Assembly: GCF_017811155.1 (NCBI RefSeq) | Contig: NZ_JACVCV010000001.1 | Coordinates: 186,001-250,000 of the forward strand | Source of the DNA: Lunatimonas salinarum | GTDB lineage: Bacteria > Bacteroidota > Bacteroidia > Cytophagales > Cyclobacteriaceae | Reading direction: 5' to 3' | Length of the DNA: 64,000 nucleotides | Shown here: in pieces, positions 35,448-44,090 of the stretch | Position numbering within the stretch: position 1 is the stretch's first letter | Layout of the letters: every line of letters starts with the position of its first letter | Made by a program: the position numbers and the translations under genes | The notes under the pieces: generated by a model | Told to the model about the DNA's origin: nothing | Seen by the model: the letters and a program-made list of their open reading frames with translations, nothing else | Databases searched by the model: none

Positions 35448-37823
35448 GTGACGATTCCGGTGAGCCCACGCATACTTGTAATTTTACTCTTCATCGCCCT
35501 TCTTCCCTACCCCGCCCAGGCTCAGTCTTCCCATAAGGTAAGCGGCAAGGTCTCGGGAGAATCTGGAGAGCCCCTGCTCGCTCATATTCACATCCACGAA
35601 TTGGGAAAGGGAACGGTGTCCGATTTGGATGGACAATTCTCCATCTCCAACCTTCGATCCGGTACCTACCACTTTCACGTAACCCACATAGGGTATAAAG
35701 CCCAAACGCTGACCGTTCGCCTAGCCGACGAAGATGTATTCCTTACCATTGTAATGCCCGAGTCGGCTTTGACCCTACAAGCACTAACGGTGGAAGCAAA
35801 TCCCTTCAAAAACGGCCCCATCGAGCAATCCCAAACCATCGATGTCATAGACCGTGATTTTATCGAAAAAAACAATACCGGCACATTTGCAAACGCCTTG
35901 GAAAAACTACCGGGCATAAGTACCCTCAACACTGGAGTCGGAATCAGTAAGCCCGTGATTCGGGGCATGAGCTTTAACCGCATCATGATCAATGACCGGG
36001 GTATCAAACAAGAAGGCCAACAATGGGGTGCCGACCATGGCTTGGAAATTGACCCCTTCGACGTGGATCGCGTAGAGATTATCAAAGGACCCGCCTCCTT
36101 GGTTTATGGATCTGACGGCATGGCAGGAGTTATCAATATCGCACCGGGAGCGACACCCGACCCGGGTTCACTAAAGGGTCATTTGATCAGCACCTATCGC
36201 TCCAATAACCATATGATAGGCAATACCGCCATGGTGGAGGGAAATGAAAATGACGTAATATTTAAGGCGAGATTTACCGCTCAGGATTACCAAAACTATA
36301 GGGTACCTGCCAGCCAATTCACCTACGCAGGTTTTGTGCTTCCCATCGACGATAGGCGCCTTAAAAATACCGCAGGACAGGAGCGCCATTTTTCGGTCTC
36401 TGCGGGTGTTAGACGAAACTGGGGAAAATCCACTCTAACCATCAGCCGCTTTAGTCAGCAGGCAGGCATCTTCACCGGTGCAGTGGGGATTCCCACCGCC
36501 TACAGCCTCCGACATGAAGGAAAACACGGAATTGTGGATTTTCCAAAACAGAACAATACCCACTTAAAGATCATTAGCAATACCACTATTCAACATAAAA
36601 AGAACTGGTTGGAGATCGACCTAGGCTACCAAGCAAATCAACGGCAAGAAGAATCGCTCCCCCATGCGCATGGGGTGGGTCCTACGCCCGAAGGAAACCT
36701 AGCGCTTGGACTTTTCTTGGATACATTTACCGGCAATGTACGATACAACCGACAACTCAACGGCAAGCATCAGACCATTGTCGGTTTTCAGGCACAGCAC
36801 ATGCAAAACCAACACACGGGGTTTGAATTCCTGTTGCCGGATTTTACCAGCACACAGGGAGGCGCCTATTACTTCCACGAATACCGGTGGAAGAAAAACC
36901 TAATCGCCAATGCGGGTATCCGTGTCGATGCAGCCAACCACCAAATTCAAGAACACCTACAACCCATTTACGAACGTCTTCAGCCTACCGGAGAGTTCGA
37001 GCAGCGAAACCCCGATATTGACCGAACTTTTTTCAACCTAAGCGGTTCTTCTGGTTTATCTTGGATATTTTGGGAGCATCACAACCTGAAGCTCAATGTA
37101 GGAAGTAGCTTTCGCATGCCAACACCGATCGAACTTTCCACCAATGGCATTCACCATGGTAACTTCAGGCACGAAGTTGGAAATGCAGGCTTAAATCCAG
37201 AAAGAAGCTACCAGGCCGACCTGAATTACAGCTATTCCAAAAAGAAATTTCTTTTGGGTATAAGTCCCTTTTGGGGCTACTACGACGGGTATATTTACCT
37301 TTCTCCAACCGGTCGGTTTTCTACCATCCCTGGTGCTAGCACCGTTTGGGAATACCGGCAAAACAATGCGGTGTTTACCGGCGGAGAAGTGAAAACGGAA
37401 TGGGTGGCAGGCGCTGGCTTTTCGTTCACCTTAGCCGCAGAGTACGTGTATAATTTTAACTTGGACACCCGCCTGCCATTGCCACTTACTCCCCCATTCA
37501 GTGTGCTGACTGGCATTCACTATGCTTTGCCGGTTTCCACACAAGCTTTCGGCGACCTGTATACCTATGTGGAATACCGACATGCGGCCGATCAAAACCG
37601 CACCGATCGAAACGAACGGGTCACCGAGGGCTACGACCTTTTGGAAGCGGGCTTAGGTTGGGAATCGCACATTGGAAATCAACCCCTAAAGTTTCAGCTG
37701 AGTGGCCAAAACCTGACCAATACCTTTTATTTTAACCATCTGAGCAGGTATAGGCTTCTTAATCTTCCCGAGCAGGGACGGAATATATCTTTGAGTCTTA
37801 AAATCCCAATTCGAATAAAATAA
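35448..37823 (+). CDS. TonB-dependent outer-membrane receptor, probable zinc/metal uptake
   Basis: About 791 residues from a GTG that gives a good signal peptide (VTIPVSPRILVILLFIALL..AQAQ). TTG at 35439 or 35376 are alternatives, but they would lie in or before the promoter. Domains in order: carboxypeptidase-regulatory-like domain (about 27-115), plug (GISTLNTGVGISKPVIRGMSFNRIMIND..), and beta-barrel ending in SLKIPIRIK. The plug and loops resemble ZnuD-like receptors, with His-containing loops (SLPHAHGVGP, NGIHHGNFRHE). The next gene encodes a His-rich lipoprotein under the same operator. Zinc as ligand is inference. Confidence 0.88.
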   Translation: MTIPVSPRILVILLFIALLPYPAQAQSSHKVSGKVSGESGEPLLAHIHIHELGKGTVSDLDGQFSISNLRSGTYHFHVTHIGYKAQTLTVRLADEDVFLTIVMPESALTLQALTVEANPFKNGPIEQSQTIDVIDRDFIEKNNTGTFANALEKLPGISTLNTGVGISKPVIRGMSFNRIMINDRGIKQEGQQWGADHGLEIDPFDVDRVEIIKGPASLVYGSDGMAGVINIAPGATPDPGSLKGHLISTYRSNNHMIGNTAMVEGNENDVIFKARFTAQDYQNYRVPASQFTYAGFVLPIDDRRLKNTAGQERHFSVSAGVRRNWGKSTLTISRFSQQAGIFTGAVGIPTAYSLRHEGKHGIVDFPKQNNTHLKIISNTTIQHKKNWLEIDLGYQANQRQEESLPHAHGVGPTPEGNLALGLFLDTFTGNVRYNRQLNGKHQTIVGFQAQHMQNQHTGFEFLLPDFTSTQGGAYYFHEYRWKKNLIANAGIRVDAANHQIQEHLQPIYERLQPTGEFEQRNPDIDRTFFNLSGSSGLSWIFWEHHNLKLNVGSSFRMPTPIELSTNGIHHGNFRHEVGNAGLNPERSYQADLNYSYSKKKFLLGISPFWGYYDGYIYLSPTGRFSTIPGASTVWEYRQNNAVFTGGEVKTEWVAGAGFSFTLAAEYVYNFNLDTRLPLPLTPPFSVLTGIHYALPVSTQAFGDLYTYVEYRHAADQNRTDRNERVTEGYDLLEAGLGWESHIGNQPLKFQLSGQNLTNTFYFNHLSRYRLLNLPEQGRNISLSLKIPIRIK

Positions 37824-37873
37824 GCATTGATTCCGTAAATTTTCTTGCAGTATTCATACGCAAGCATTATACT

Positions 37874-37895
37874 TGCAACATATTTGCATTTGCAA
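37874..37895 (+). promoter_or_regulatory. shared operator ahead of the His-rich lipoprotein
   Basis: TGCAA-CATAT-TTGCA at 37874-37888 continues as TTTGCAA, so the core TGCAA-N5-TTGCATTTG is identical to that before the TonB-receptor gene. CATATTTG (37879-37886) occupies the same place as the receptor's -7 element and differs from TAnnTTTG by one base. The start codon follows 27 bp after the last half-site. Confidence 0.6.
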
Positions 37896-37921
37896 CCTTG
37901 TTTAATCTAACCATAATTATC

Positions 37922-38872
37922 ATGAAAAAAGGATTCAGCTTCTTGGCTTTGGGAGTTTCTCTTTGCTTGATCGCATGTGAAACCGATGACGACCAAATGA
38001 GAGACCTCACCGCACCTGTTATCGGAGCTGCCGACGGTCGGGATGAAATCAGACCAGTACATGGCGAAACCAGAGCGGCAACTACGGATCATATGCACGT
38101 GCGCTTTGCCGTGGAAGATCCCTCAGGCATTGCACAGATTCGTGTAGATGTGCACAACTCCTTTGATGGCCACAGCCACGGTAGGATCATGACAGGATTT
38201 GAGCCCCTGAATGTAGACGATATATATTCGCCAGATGCCAGCAACCCAACTTTTCGCTTTCCACAGGGAGCCACAAGGGTAAGTATCGACGGTACCGGAA
38301 CGGATATTTATTGGGGAGGGAACAACACTAGAGTCAGTGGAAATGTATTGGCCGGACCCTATGATTTCAGTATTCAGGCAATCGATATCCATGGCAACCA
38401 AACCAGCTTTGGGGATGGGTCAAACTATCTGGCTACATTTTACATCCGAACTCCCTATGCCCCGGAGATAAATGTGACAAACCTTCATGATGGTGAATTG
38501 GAAGGAGATCATGGAGAAGCTCTGGAGGTGGAAGGCACCATCCGAAAAACCTCCCACGAACTAAGCTCTGACCTAAAGTTTGTGTGGATTAGACTGGCAG
38601 AAGAGGACGATGACCATGATCACGATGGCCATGCGCATGCTAGAATCATGTCAGGAGAATTTTATGAGCGTATGTGGGGTTCCTCAACTTGGCGACAAGG
38701 CTTTTCTGGGCCAGACTTACCGCACAGTGGTGAAATTGACTTGGCTGAATTACTCAGTGGAGATAACGCCATTATTGTTCCCGATGGGGAAGAACATTTG
38801 GATTTAATTATTTGGGTGGAAGATGTTTCTGGAAATATATCGAAATATGTGTTTGAAGTGCACGCACACTAA
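37922..38872 (+). CDS. His-rich DUF4625-like lipoprotein, putative metal-binding partner of the receptor
   Basis: 316 residues from the ATG of MKKGFSFLALG; eight extra codons upstream are in frame but follow the operator. The lipobox is LIAC. Two related units are visible: one contains VDVHNSFDGHSHGRIM, the other WIRLAEED..HDHDGHAHARIM, each starting with an immunoglobulin-like strand and carrying a His cluster before RIM. The Asp/His-rich stretch EDDDHDHDGHAH is typical of zinc-binding loops. It probably sits at the outer membrane and hands metal to the TonB receptor encoded upstream. A strong terminator follows. Confidence 0.82.
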   Translation: MKKGFSFLALGVSLCLIACETDDDQMRDLTAPVIGAADGRDEIRPVHGETRAATTDHMHVRFAVEDPSGIAQIRVDVHNSFDGHSHGRIMTGFEPLNVDDIYSPDASNPTFRFPQGATRVSIDGTGTDIYWGGNNTRVSGNVLAGPYDFSIQAIDIHGNQTSFGDGSNYLATFYIRTPYAPEINVTNLHDGELEGDHGEALEVEGTIRKTSHELSSDLKFVWIRLAEEDDDHDHDGHAHARIMSGEFYERMWGSSTWRQGFSGPDLPHSGEIDLAELLSGDNAIIVPDGEEHLDLIIWVEDVSGNISKYVFEVHAH

Positions 38873-38890
38873 AGAGAAAATCAAATCATC

Positions 38891-38921
38891 GCCTCCAAGC
38901 GTTTGCTTGGGGGCTTTTTTT
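38891..38921 (+). terminator. rho-independent terminator of the receptor/lipoprotein unit
   Basis: GCCTCCAAGC pairs with GCTTGGGGGC (one G-T wobble) around a GTTT loop, followed by seven T. It starts 18 bp after the lipoprotein stop codon. Confidence 0.9.
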
Positions 38922-38923
38922 AT

Positions 38924-39148
38924 CTATTGTTTGTTTAAGAAAAATCGAGTGTGCGGAAAAAGCGATACCTTTTCATTTGGCGTCCCTGATCCTTTCGAGT
39001 TAAATACCCGATGATCTTTAAAGATAGCCTCTACAGCATGAATATAATCCTCTTTCGGATCATCTGATTGTTCAGAGAGCTCTGCCATTTCTTGGTTTAT
39101 CAGAAAGAAAAAACCCAAAAGCAACCCATATTTCCGTATCGTATCCAT
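38924..39148 (-). CDS. possible small exported protein, unrecognised
   Basis: 74 residues from the ATG of MDTIRKYGLLLGFFFLINQEMAELSEQ; an ATG ten codons upstream is also in frame. The N-terminus looks like a signal peptide or membrane anchor. The rest is polar (DDPKEDYIHAVEAIFKDH) with no known family. It ends next to the terminator of the convergent lipoprotein gene and follows the lipoprotein gene at 39225 on the same strand by 76 bp. It could be a real secreted peptide or a chance frame. Confidence 0.35.
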   Translation of the reverse strand: MDTIRKYGLLLGFFFLINQEMAELSEQSDDPKEDYIHAVEAIFKDHRVFNSKGSGTPNEKVSLFPHTRFFLNKQ

Positions 39149-39224
39149 GGTTATCTTGTTTAACAAAAATATAACCATGTCTAAACAAAAAAGTTTGTAC
39201 TTTGATGAAAATTTGAATTACTTT

Positions 39225-39743
39225 CTATTGATGTGGAAAGTAAGGCGTACAGATAGCTACACTTTCTCTGTGGAAGAGTTCAGGGGAATTAGGGTTTTTT
39301 CCGACATTTCCGGTGGCCAAGATCACCGAGTAGTCGGGTCCATCCTCTGCCAAGTGTATCTTGATATGACCATCAAAGCGCTTGAAATCTTCAAAGCGAA
39401 GGCTAGTACCATCAGAAAGGGTTCCCAGCACAGTTCGGCTTTGTAGCGAACGAATATCTACCGGGTTCAATGTTACCGCAATGGCGGCATCCGCTTCCTC
39501 ATAGCTACCGAAATGCAGGTGACTGGGGAAAAAATATGGCTCCCGGCTGTCCGCACCCCGTAGCGTTAATATAATTTCCAGTCCACCATCTCTCATTTCT
39601 TTGATGACGGCATTACCTTCATAAGGAAAGTCGCTAGACTGAAAAAGCTGATAGGTGATGCTATTGGCGGTGTAGGCCTCTTCCTCCTGCTGACAGGATG
39701 CTAACAGAAGGGCAATCATCGCCCATATAGAAATTTGTCGCAT
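39225..39743 (-). CDS. small lipoprotein, CHRD/SodC-like pattern
   Basis: 172 residues with a lipoprotein signal (LLASC). The beta-rich body has histidine pairs in FPSHLHFG and GHIKIHLAEDG and ends with ILATGNVGKNP. The order H-x-H...H...GNVG is reminiscent of CHRD or Cu/Zn superoxide dismutase-like folds, but the full copper-zinc ligand set is not seen. No enzyme activity is claimed. It is divergent from the DNA ligase gene across 128 bp. Confidence 0.7.
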   Translation of the reverse strand: MRQISIWAMIALLLASCQQEEEAYTANSITYQLFQSSDFPYEGNAVIKEMRDGGLEIILTLRGADSREPYFFPSHLHFGSYEEADAAIAVTLNPVDIRSLQSRTVLGTLSDGTSLRFEDFKRFDGHIKIHLAEDGPDYSVILATGNVGKNPNSPELFHRESVAICTPYFPHQ

Positions 39744-39871
39744 GGCTTTTGTTATTATAATTTGCTAAACGAATTTTACGTTTTGTTGTTACCTTCTTAA
39801 CAATTTAAGTTCGGCAATTAATTCCTTACCTGACGAATATCATTGAATAGCCATGCAAGTTACAGACCGGT

Positions 39872-41464
39872 ATGAAGCAGTTCTCCGATTTATTTTCCAG
39901 ATTAGATCAATCGAATAAGACCAAAGATAAGCTGGAATATCTAAAAAATTTCTTTTTGGAAGCACCAGATTCGGATAAAATCTGGACACTTGCCTTATTT
40001 GCACATCGGCGACCGAAGCGGACTGTTACCGCCTCCCAACTCAGGGAGTGGTGCCAAGAAGTAGCACAGATTCCGGTTTGGCTATTTGATGAGTGTTACC
40101 ATACCGTGGGTGATTTGGCAGAGACAATTGCCCTACTTTTACCTCCCGCCAGCCAGCAAAGCAGTAAATCCCTGACCGAATGGGTTCGAATGCTGAAATC
40201 CCTAGCTGATATCCCCGAGCAGGAACGAAAGCCACTAATTATTCAGGCTTGGTTCCAACTCTCTAAGGAAGAACGTTTCGTGTTTACCAAGCTAATAACC
40301 GGTGGTTTCCGGGTAGGCGTAAGCCAGAATATGGTCACGCAGGCAATTGCCGACGCCTATCAAATAGAGAAGTCTGAAGTAGCCCACCGCATTATGGGCA
40401 ACTGGGATCCCGCCCAAACCTCGTTTGAGGCGTTGATTCTATCCCGAAACCCGGCAGATGACCTATCAAGGCCGTACCCTTTTTGCCTTGCCCATGGCGT
40501 AGATTTCGAAGTGAAGGACTTGGGTGAAGCATCTGAATGGTTGGTCGAGTGGAAATGGGATGGCATCCGTGGCCAATTGATTCGGAGAAAGGGACAAACT
40601 TACCTTTGGTCCAGAGGCGAGGAATTGATCACCGAAAAGTTTCCGGAACTTGTTTTTATGGCGGAGTCCTTGCCTAATGGCACAGTCTTGGACGGAGAGC
40701 TGCTACCCTATGGACCATCGGGACCGCTGCCCTTCGCTGTCTTACAAACCAGGCTTGGAAGAAAAACCGTCTCCAAAAAGCTCATGGAAAGTGCTCCCAT
40801 TGTCTTCGTAGCATACGACATACTGGAATCGCAAGGTAAGGACCTACGTGCTGGCTCGCTTGTTTCAAGAAGAAGCATACTGCAAGCATTGGTGGCAAGC
40901 ATAAAACATCCATGCCTTCTATTTTCTGCAGAAATCGCGGATGGTAGCTGGAACAGCCTGAGTGAATTACGGGAACAATCCAGAAAGCGAAAAGCCGAGG
41001 GGCTAATGCTCAAACGTAAAAGCTCGCCGTATGAAGCCGGAAGAAAACGGGGAAACTGGTGGAAATGGAAGATTGACCCTTTGACGGTCGACGGAGTATT
41101 GCTTTATGCCCAGAAGGGACATGGACGTCGTGCCGATCTATATTCGGACTACACGCTTGCTGTATGGGATGGCGAACTACTGATACCCTTTGCAAAAGCC
41201 TATTCTGGTCTTACGGACGCTGAAATGGCCGAAGTGGATCGGTTTGTGAAGCAGCATACCAAGGAGCGTTTTGGCCCTGTGAGGACGGTCACCCCGGAAT
41301 TGGTTTTTGAGATTGCCTTTGAGGGCATACAGGAAAGCGCCCGCCACAAATCGGGGATTGCACTGCGGTTTCCTCGGATTCTTCGCTGGCGCCAGGATAA
41401 AAAACCCAAAGATGCGAATACGCTTTCCGATCTAAAGGTACTTTTGGAGCAATATGGAAAATAA
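39872..41464 (+). CDS. ATP-dependent DNA ligase
   Basis: 530 residues. An N-terminal helical DNA-binding domain (about 1-200) is followed by the adenylation domain with the nucleotide-binding lysine K228 in EWKWDGIRGQL (motif KxDG). Motif III-type and IV/V stretches follow (LDGELLPYG, EGLMLKRKSSPYEAGRKRGNWWKWK), then an OB-fold C-terminus. It belongs to the bacterial ligase group that travels with an Lhr-like helicase and, in many genomes, an MBL exonuclease and a metallophosphoesterase in DNA repair. Here only the helicase gene is adjacent, overlapping by 11 bp. It is distinct from the essential NAD-dependent LigA. Confidence 0.95.
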   Translation: MKQFSDLFSRLDQSNKTKDKLEYLKNFFLEAPDSDKIWTLALFAHRRPKRTVTASQLREWCQEVAQIPVWLFDECYHTVGDLAETIALLLPPASQQSSKSLTEWVRMLKSLADIPEQERKPLIIQAWFQLSKEERFVFTKLITGGFRVGVSQNMVTQAIADAYQIEKSEVAHRIMGNWDPAQTSFEALILSRNPADDLSRPYPFCLAHGVDFEVKDLGEASEWLVEWKWDGIRGQLIRRKGQTYLWSRGEELITEKFPELVFMAESLPNGTVLDGELLPYGPSGPLPFAVLQTRLGRKTVSKKLMESAPIVFVAYDILESQGKDLRAGSLVSRRSILQALVASIKHPCLLFSAEIADGSWNSLSELREQSRKRKAEGLMLKRKSSPYEAGRKRGNWWKWKIDPLTVDGVLLYAQKGHGRRADLYSDYTLAVWDGELLIPFAKAYSGLTDAEMAEVDRFVKQHTKERFGPVRTVTPELVFEIAFEGIQESARHKSGIALRFPRILRWRQDKKPKDANTLSDLKVLLEQYGK

Positions 41465-43904
41465 CTCCCTAAACCCAGCCATCCGCTGGTTTGAATCTAA
41501 GGGATGGAAACCCTTTCCCTTTCAGGTGGAAACGTGGATAGACTTTTTAGATGGCAAGAGCGGCCTGCTTAACGCTCCTACAGGCAGTGGAAAAACCTAT
41601 GCCTTATGGATACCGGTGTTATTACAGTACATCAGAAATCACCCGGAGGATTGGGCCAAACCGCGAAAAAACGGCATTCAGATCATTTGGATCACGCCGT
41701 TGAGAGCGTTGGCGCAAGACCTGCAGCGCGCCATGCAGGAAGCCTGCCTAGAGATGGGCATTCCCTGGCGGGTAGAAGTCCGAAATGGAGATACCGATCA
41801 AAAAGCCCGAAAAAACCAATCAAGAAACCCACCTGAGTGCCTGGTTACCACGCCTGAGACATTGCACATCCTGCTCTCCCAAAAAGAACACAGCCGACTG
41901 TTTGAAGACCTACGGGCCATCGTAATAGACGAATGGCACGAGCTACTGGGGAACAAACGTGGTGTTCAGGTTCAACTTGCCTTGGCCTATATCAGGCAAC
42001 TTTGCAGCCCAAACCTACAAGTATGGGGTATCTCCGCCACTATTGGCAACATGGAGGAAGCATGCCACGTATTACTGGGCGATCGTCTTCCCGTACATAT
42101 AGTACGGGCGCAGATCCAAAAAAACATCCAACTGCGTACGATCTATCCTGACGAACTGGAAAAATATCCTTGGTCCGGGCACCTTGGCATCCGGTTGATC
42201 CAAAAAATAATCCCCATTATCGAAAAACACCGTTCACTGCTCCTGTTTACGAATACCAGGGCACAGGCAGAACTTTGGTACCAGCAATTGATGGTCCTCA
42301 GACCAGATTGGGCAGGCTGGGTCGCCATTCATCACGGATCGTTAGATCAGACCGTTCGAAGTTGGGTGGAGGAATCCCTCCATGGGGGAAAACTCAAGCT
42401 GGTAGTCTGTACTTCTTCCCTTGATTTAGGGGTGGACTTTAGGCCGGTGGATGCCGTCATTCAGGTAGGGAGTCCAAAAGGAGTGGCCCGGTTCCTGCAA
42501 CGTGCCGGAAGGTCAGGCCACCAGCCAGGCCAGCCAAGTATTATCTATTTTTTACCCACCAACGCGCTGGAACTCATCGAAGCATCTGCCCTGCGTTCAG
42601 CCATAGAAACCGGAGACGTGGAACAAATCCCCTGCCCCACCCAAACCATGGACGTTCTTATCCAGTTTTTGGTAACCCTATCACTGGGCAACGGATTTTA
42701 TCCAGATAAACTTTTTCCAGTAATTCGGACAGCCTATTCATTTAAGAAACTCACGCAAGAAGAATTTCAGTGGGCGCTAACCTTTATCACAAAAGGAGGC
42801 GAATCACTTCGGGAATACGAAGAGTTTGCCAAAGTGGCCGTTGATACGGACACCAGGCATGTAGTAAAAGACAAGAAGACAGCCATGAGGCACCGGTTGT
42901 CCATGGGAACCATCGTAAGTGATCCCATGTACAAGATCAAATTTAAAAACGGCACCTATCTGGGCATGGTGGAAGAATATTTCATATCAAAACTAAAGCA
43001 GGGAGACGAATTCTTCTTTGCCGGCAGAAATCTGGAATTTTTGCATATTCGGGATCTAAGCGCCATCGTACAGCTATCCAAACGAAAAAGTAATTTGGTC
43101 CCCTCTTACATGGGGGGCAGAATATCCCTCACCTCCAAACTTTCTGCTAAGATGCGGGAAATCTTGGAGGCTGCTTCCCGTTTGGAGTACCGCTCCGAAG
43201 AGGTCGCCTATCTGGCCCCGTTATTGGAACTACAACAGCGTCTATCGCTGATCCCCGACTCCCACACTTTGCTGATAGAACAATACCACACCAATGAGGG
43301 GCATCACGTTTTCTTCTTTCCATTTGAGGGGAGGATGGTTCATGAAGTATTGGCTGCCCTGGTCGCCTATCGGATTTCTGTCAGTTACCCCTTAACGTTC
43401 AGCTTGGCCATGAACGACTATGGCTTCGAATTGCTGTCAGACAGCCCCATTCCAATCGAGGATGTGCTGGAAGAAAACCTGTTTTCGGAAGAAAACCTGG
43501 AAGACGACCTCCTTGCCAGCATCAACGAAAGCGAAATGGCCAAGCGGAAGTTCCGGGACATTGCCACCATTGCGGGCTTGGTCTTTCAGGGTTATCCCGG
43601 CAAACCAGTGGCCTTTAAACACCTTCAGGCCAACTCCGGGATATTGTACGGAGTCTTTGACGAGTACGAACCTGAAAACCTGTTGTTGAAACAAGCCCAC
43701 CGCGAAGTACTGGACATGCAAATGGAAAAGGACAACATCCTGCAGGCCATTCGGGAAATCAACCGTCAGCGGATCACATTAAAAAGTCCCCTAAAATGGA
43801 CCCCCTTTTCCTTCCCTATTATGGTGGACCGGCTCCGTGCATCGCTTAGTTCTGAAACCATCGAAGATCGTGTCCGGAAAATGCAGGCCAGTCTAGAAGA
43901 TTGA
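41454..43904 (+). CDS. ligase-associated DEXH-box helicase (Lhr family)
   Basis: 816 residues, the short Lhr form. Superfamily 2 motifs: Walker A APTGSGKT at 41-48, Ia TPLRALAQDL, Walker B-type DEWH at 159-162, III ISATIGN, then helicase-C motifs with TSSLDLGVDFRPVDAVIQVG and QRAGRSGHQPGQPS. The C-terminal part is the Lhr winged-helix and accessory region. It is predicted to be a 3'-5' DNA translocase acting with the upstream ligase in repair of DNA damage. Its ATG lies 11 bp inside the ligase gene, indicating translational coupling. Confidence 0.94.
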   Translation: MENNSLNPAIRWFESKGWKPFPFQVETWIDFLDGKSGLLNAPTGSGKTYALWIPVLLQYIRNHPEDWAKPRKNGIQIIWITPLRALAQDLQRAMQEACLEMGIPWRVEVRNGDTDQKARKNQSRNPPECLVTTPETLHILLSQKEHSRLFEDLRAIVIDEWHELLGNKRGVQVQLALAYIRQLCSPNLQVWGISATIGNMEEACHVLLGDRLPVHIVRAQIQKNIQLRTIYPDELEKYPWSGHLGIRLIQKIIPIIEKHRSLLLFTNTRAQAELWYQQLMVLRPDWAGWVAIHHGSLDQTVRSWVEESLHGGKLKLVVCTSSLDLGVDFRPVDAVIQVGSPKGVARFLQRAGRSGHQPGQPSIIYFLPTNALELIEASALRSAIETGDVEQIPCPTQTMDVLIQFLVTLSLGNGFYPDKLFPVIRTAYSFKKLTQEEFQWALTFITKGGESLREYEEFAKVAVDTDTRHVVKDKKTAMRHRLSMGTIVSDPMYKIKFKNGTYLGMVEEYFISKLKQGDEFFFAGRNLEFLHIRDLSAIVQLSKRKSNLVPSYMGGRISLTSKLSAKMREILEAASRLEYRSEEVAYLAPLLELQQRLSLIPDSHTLLIEQYHTNEGHHVFFFPFEGRMVHEVLAALVAYRISVSYPLTFSLAMNDYGFELLSDSPIPIEDVLEENLFSEENLEDDLLASINESEMAKRKFRDIATIAGLVFQGYPGKPVAFKHLQANSGILYGVFDEYEPENLLLKQAHREVLDMQMEKDNILQAIREINRQRITLKSPLKWTPFSFPIMVDRLRASLSSETIEDRVRKMQASLED

Positions 43905-44090
43905 CCATACCCGTAAAAAGCCTTGGGTTTGCCCATAAAAAATAAGTACCTTCCATTCTTGGATTTAACCACGACTCATTCAAACGCCTATGAGAAAGAT
44001 TCTCCCACAGAAGAAGGTCTATGATCGACGAATCCTTCCTGAGCGTCGTTGGGCAAAGACCTTAAGCATTAACTAACACCTAAAAAACAA

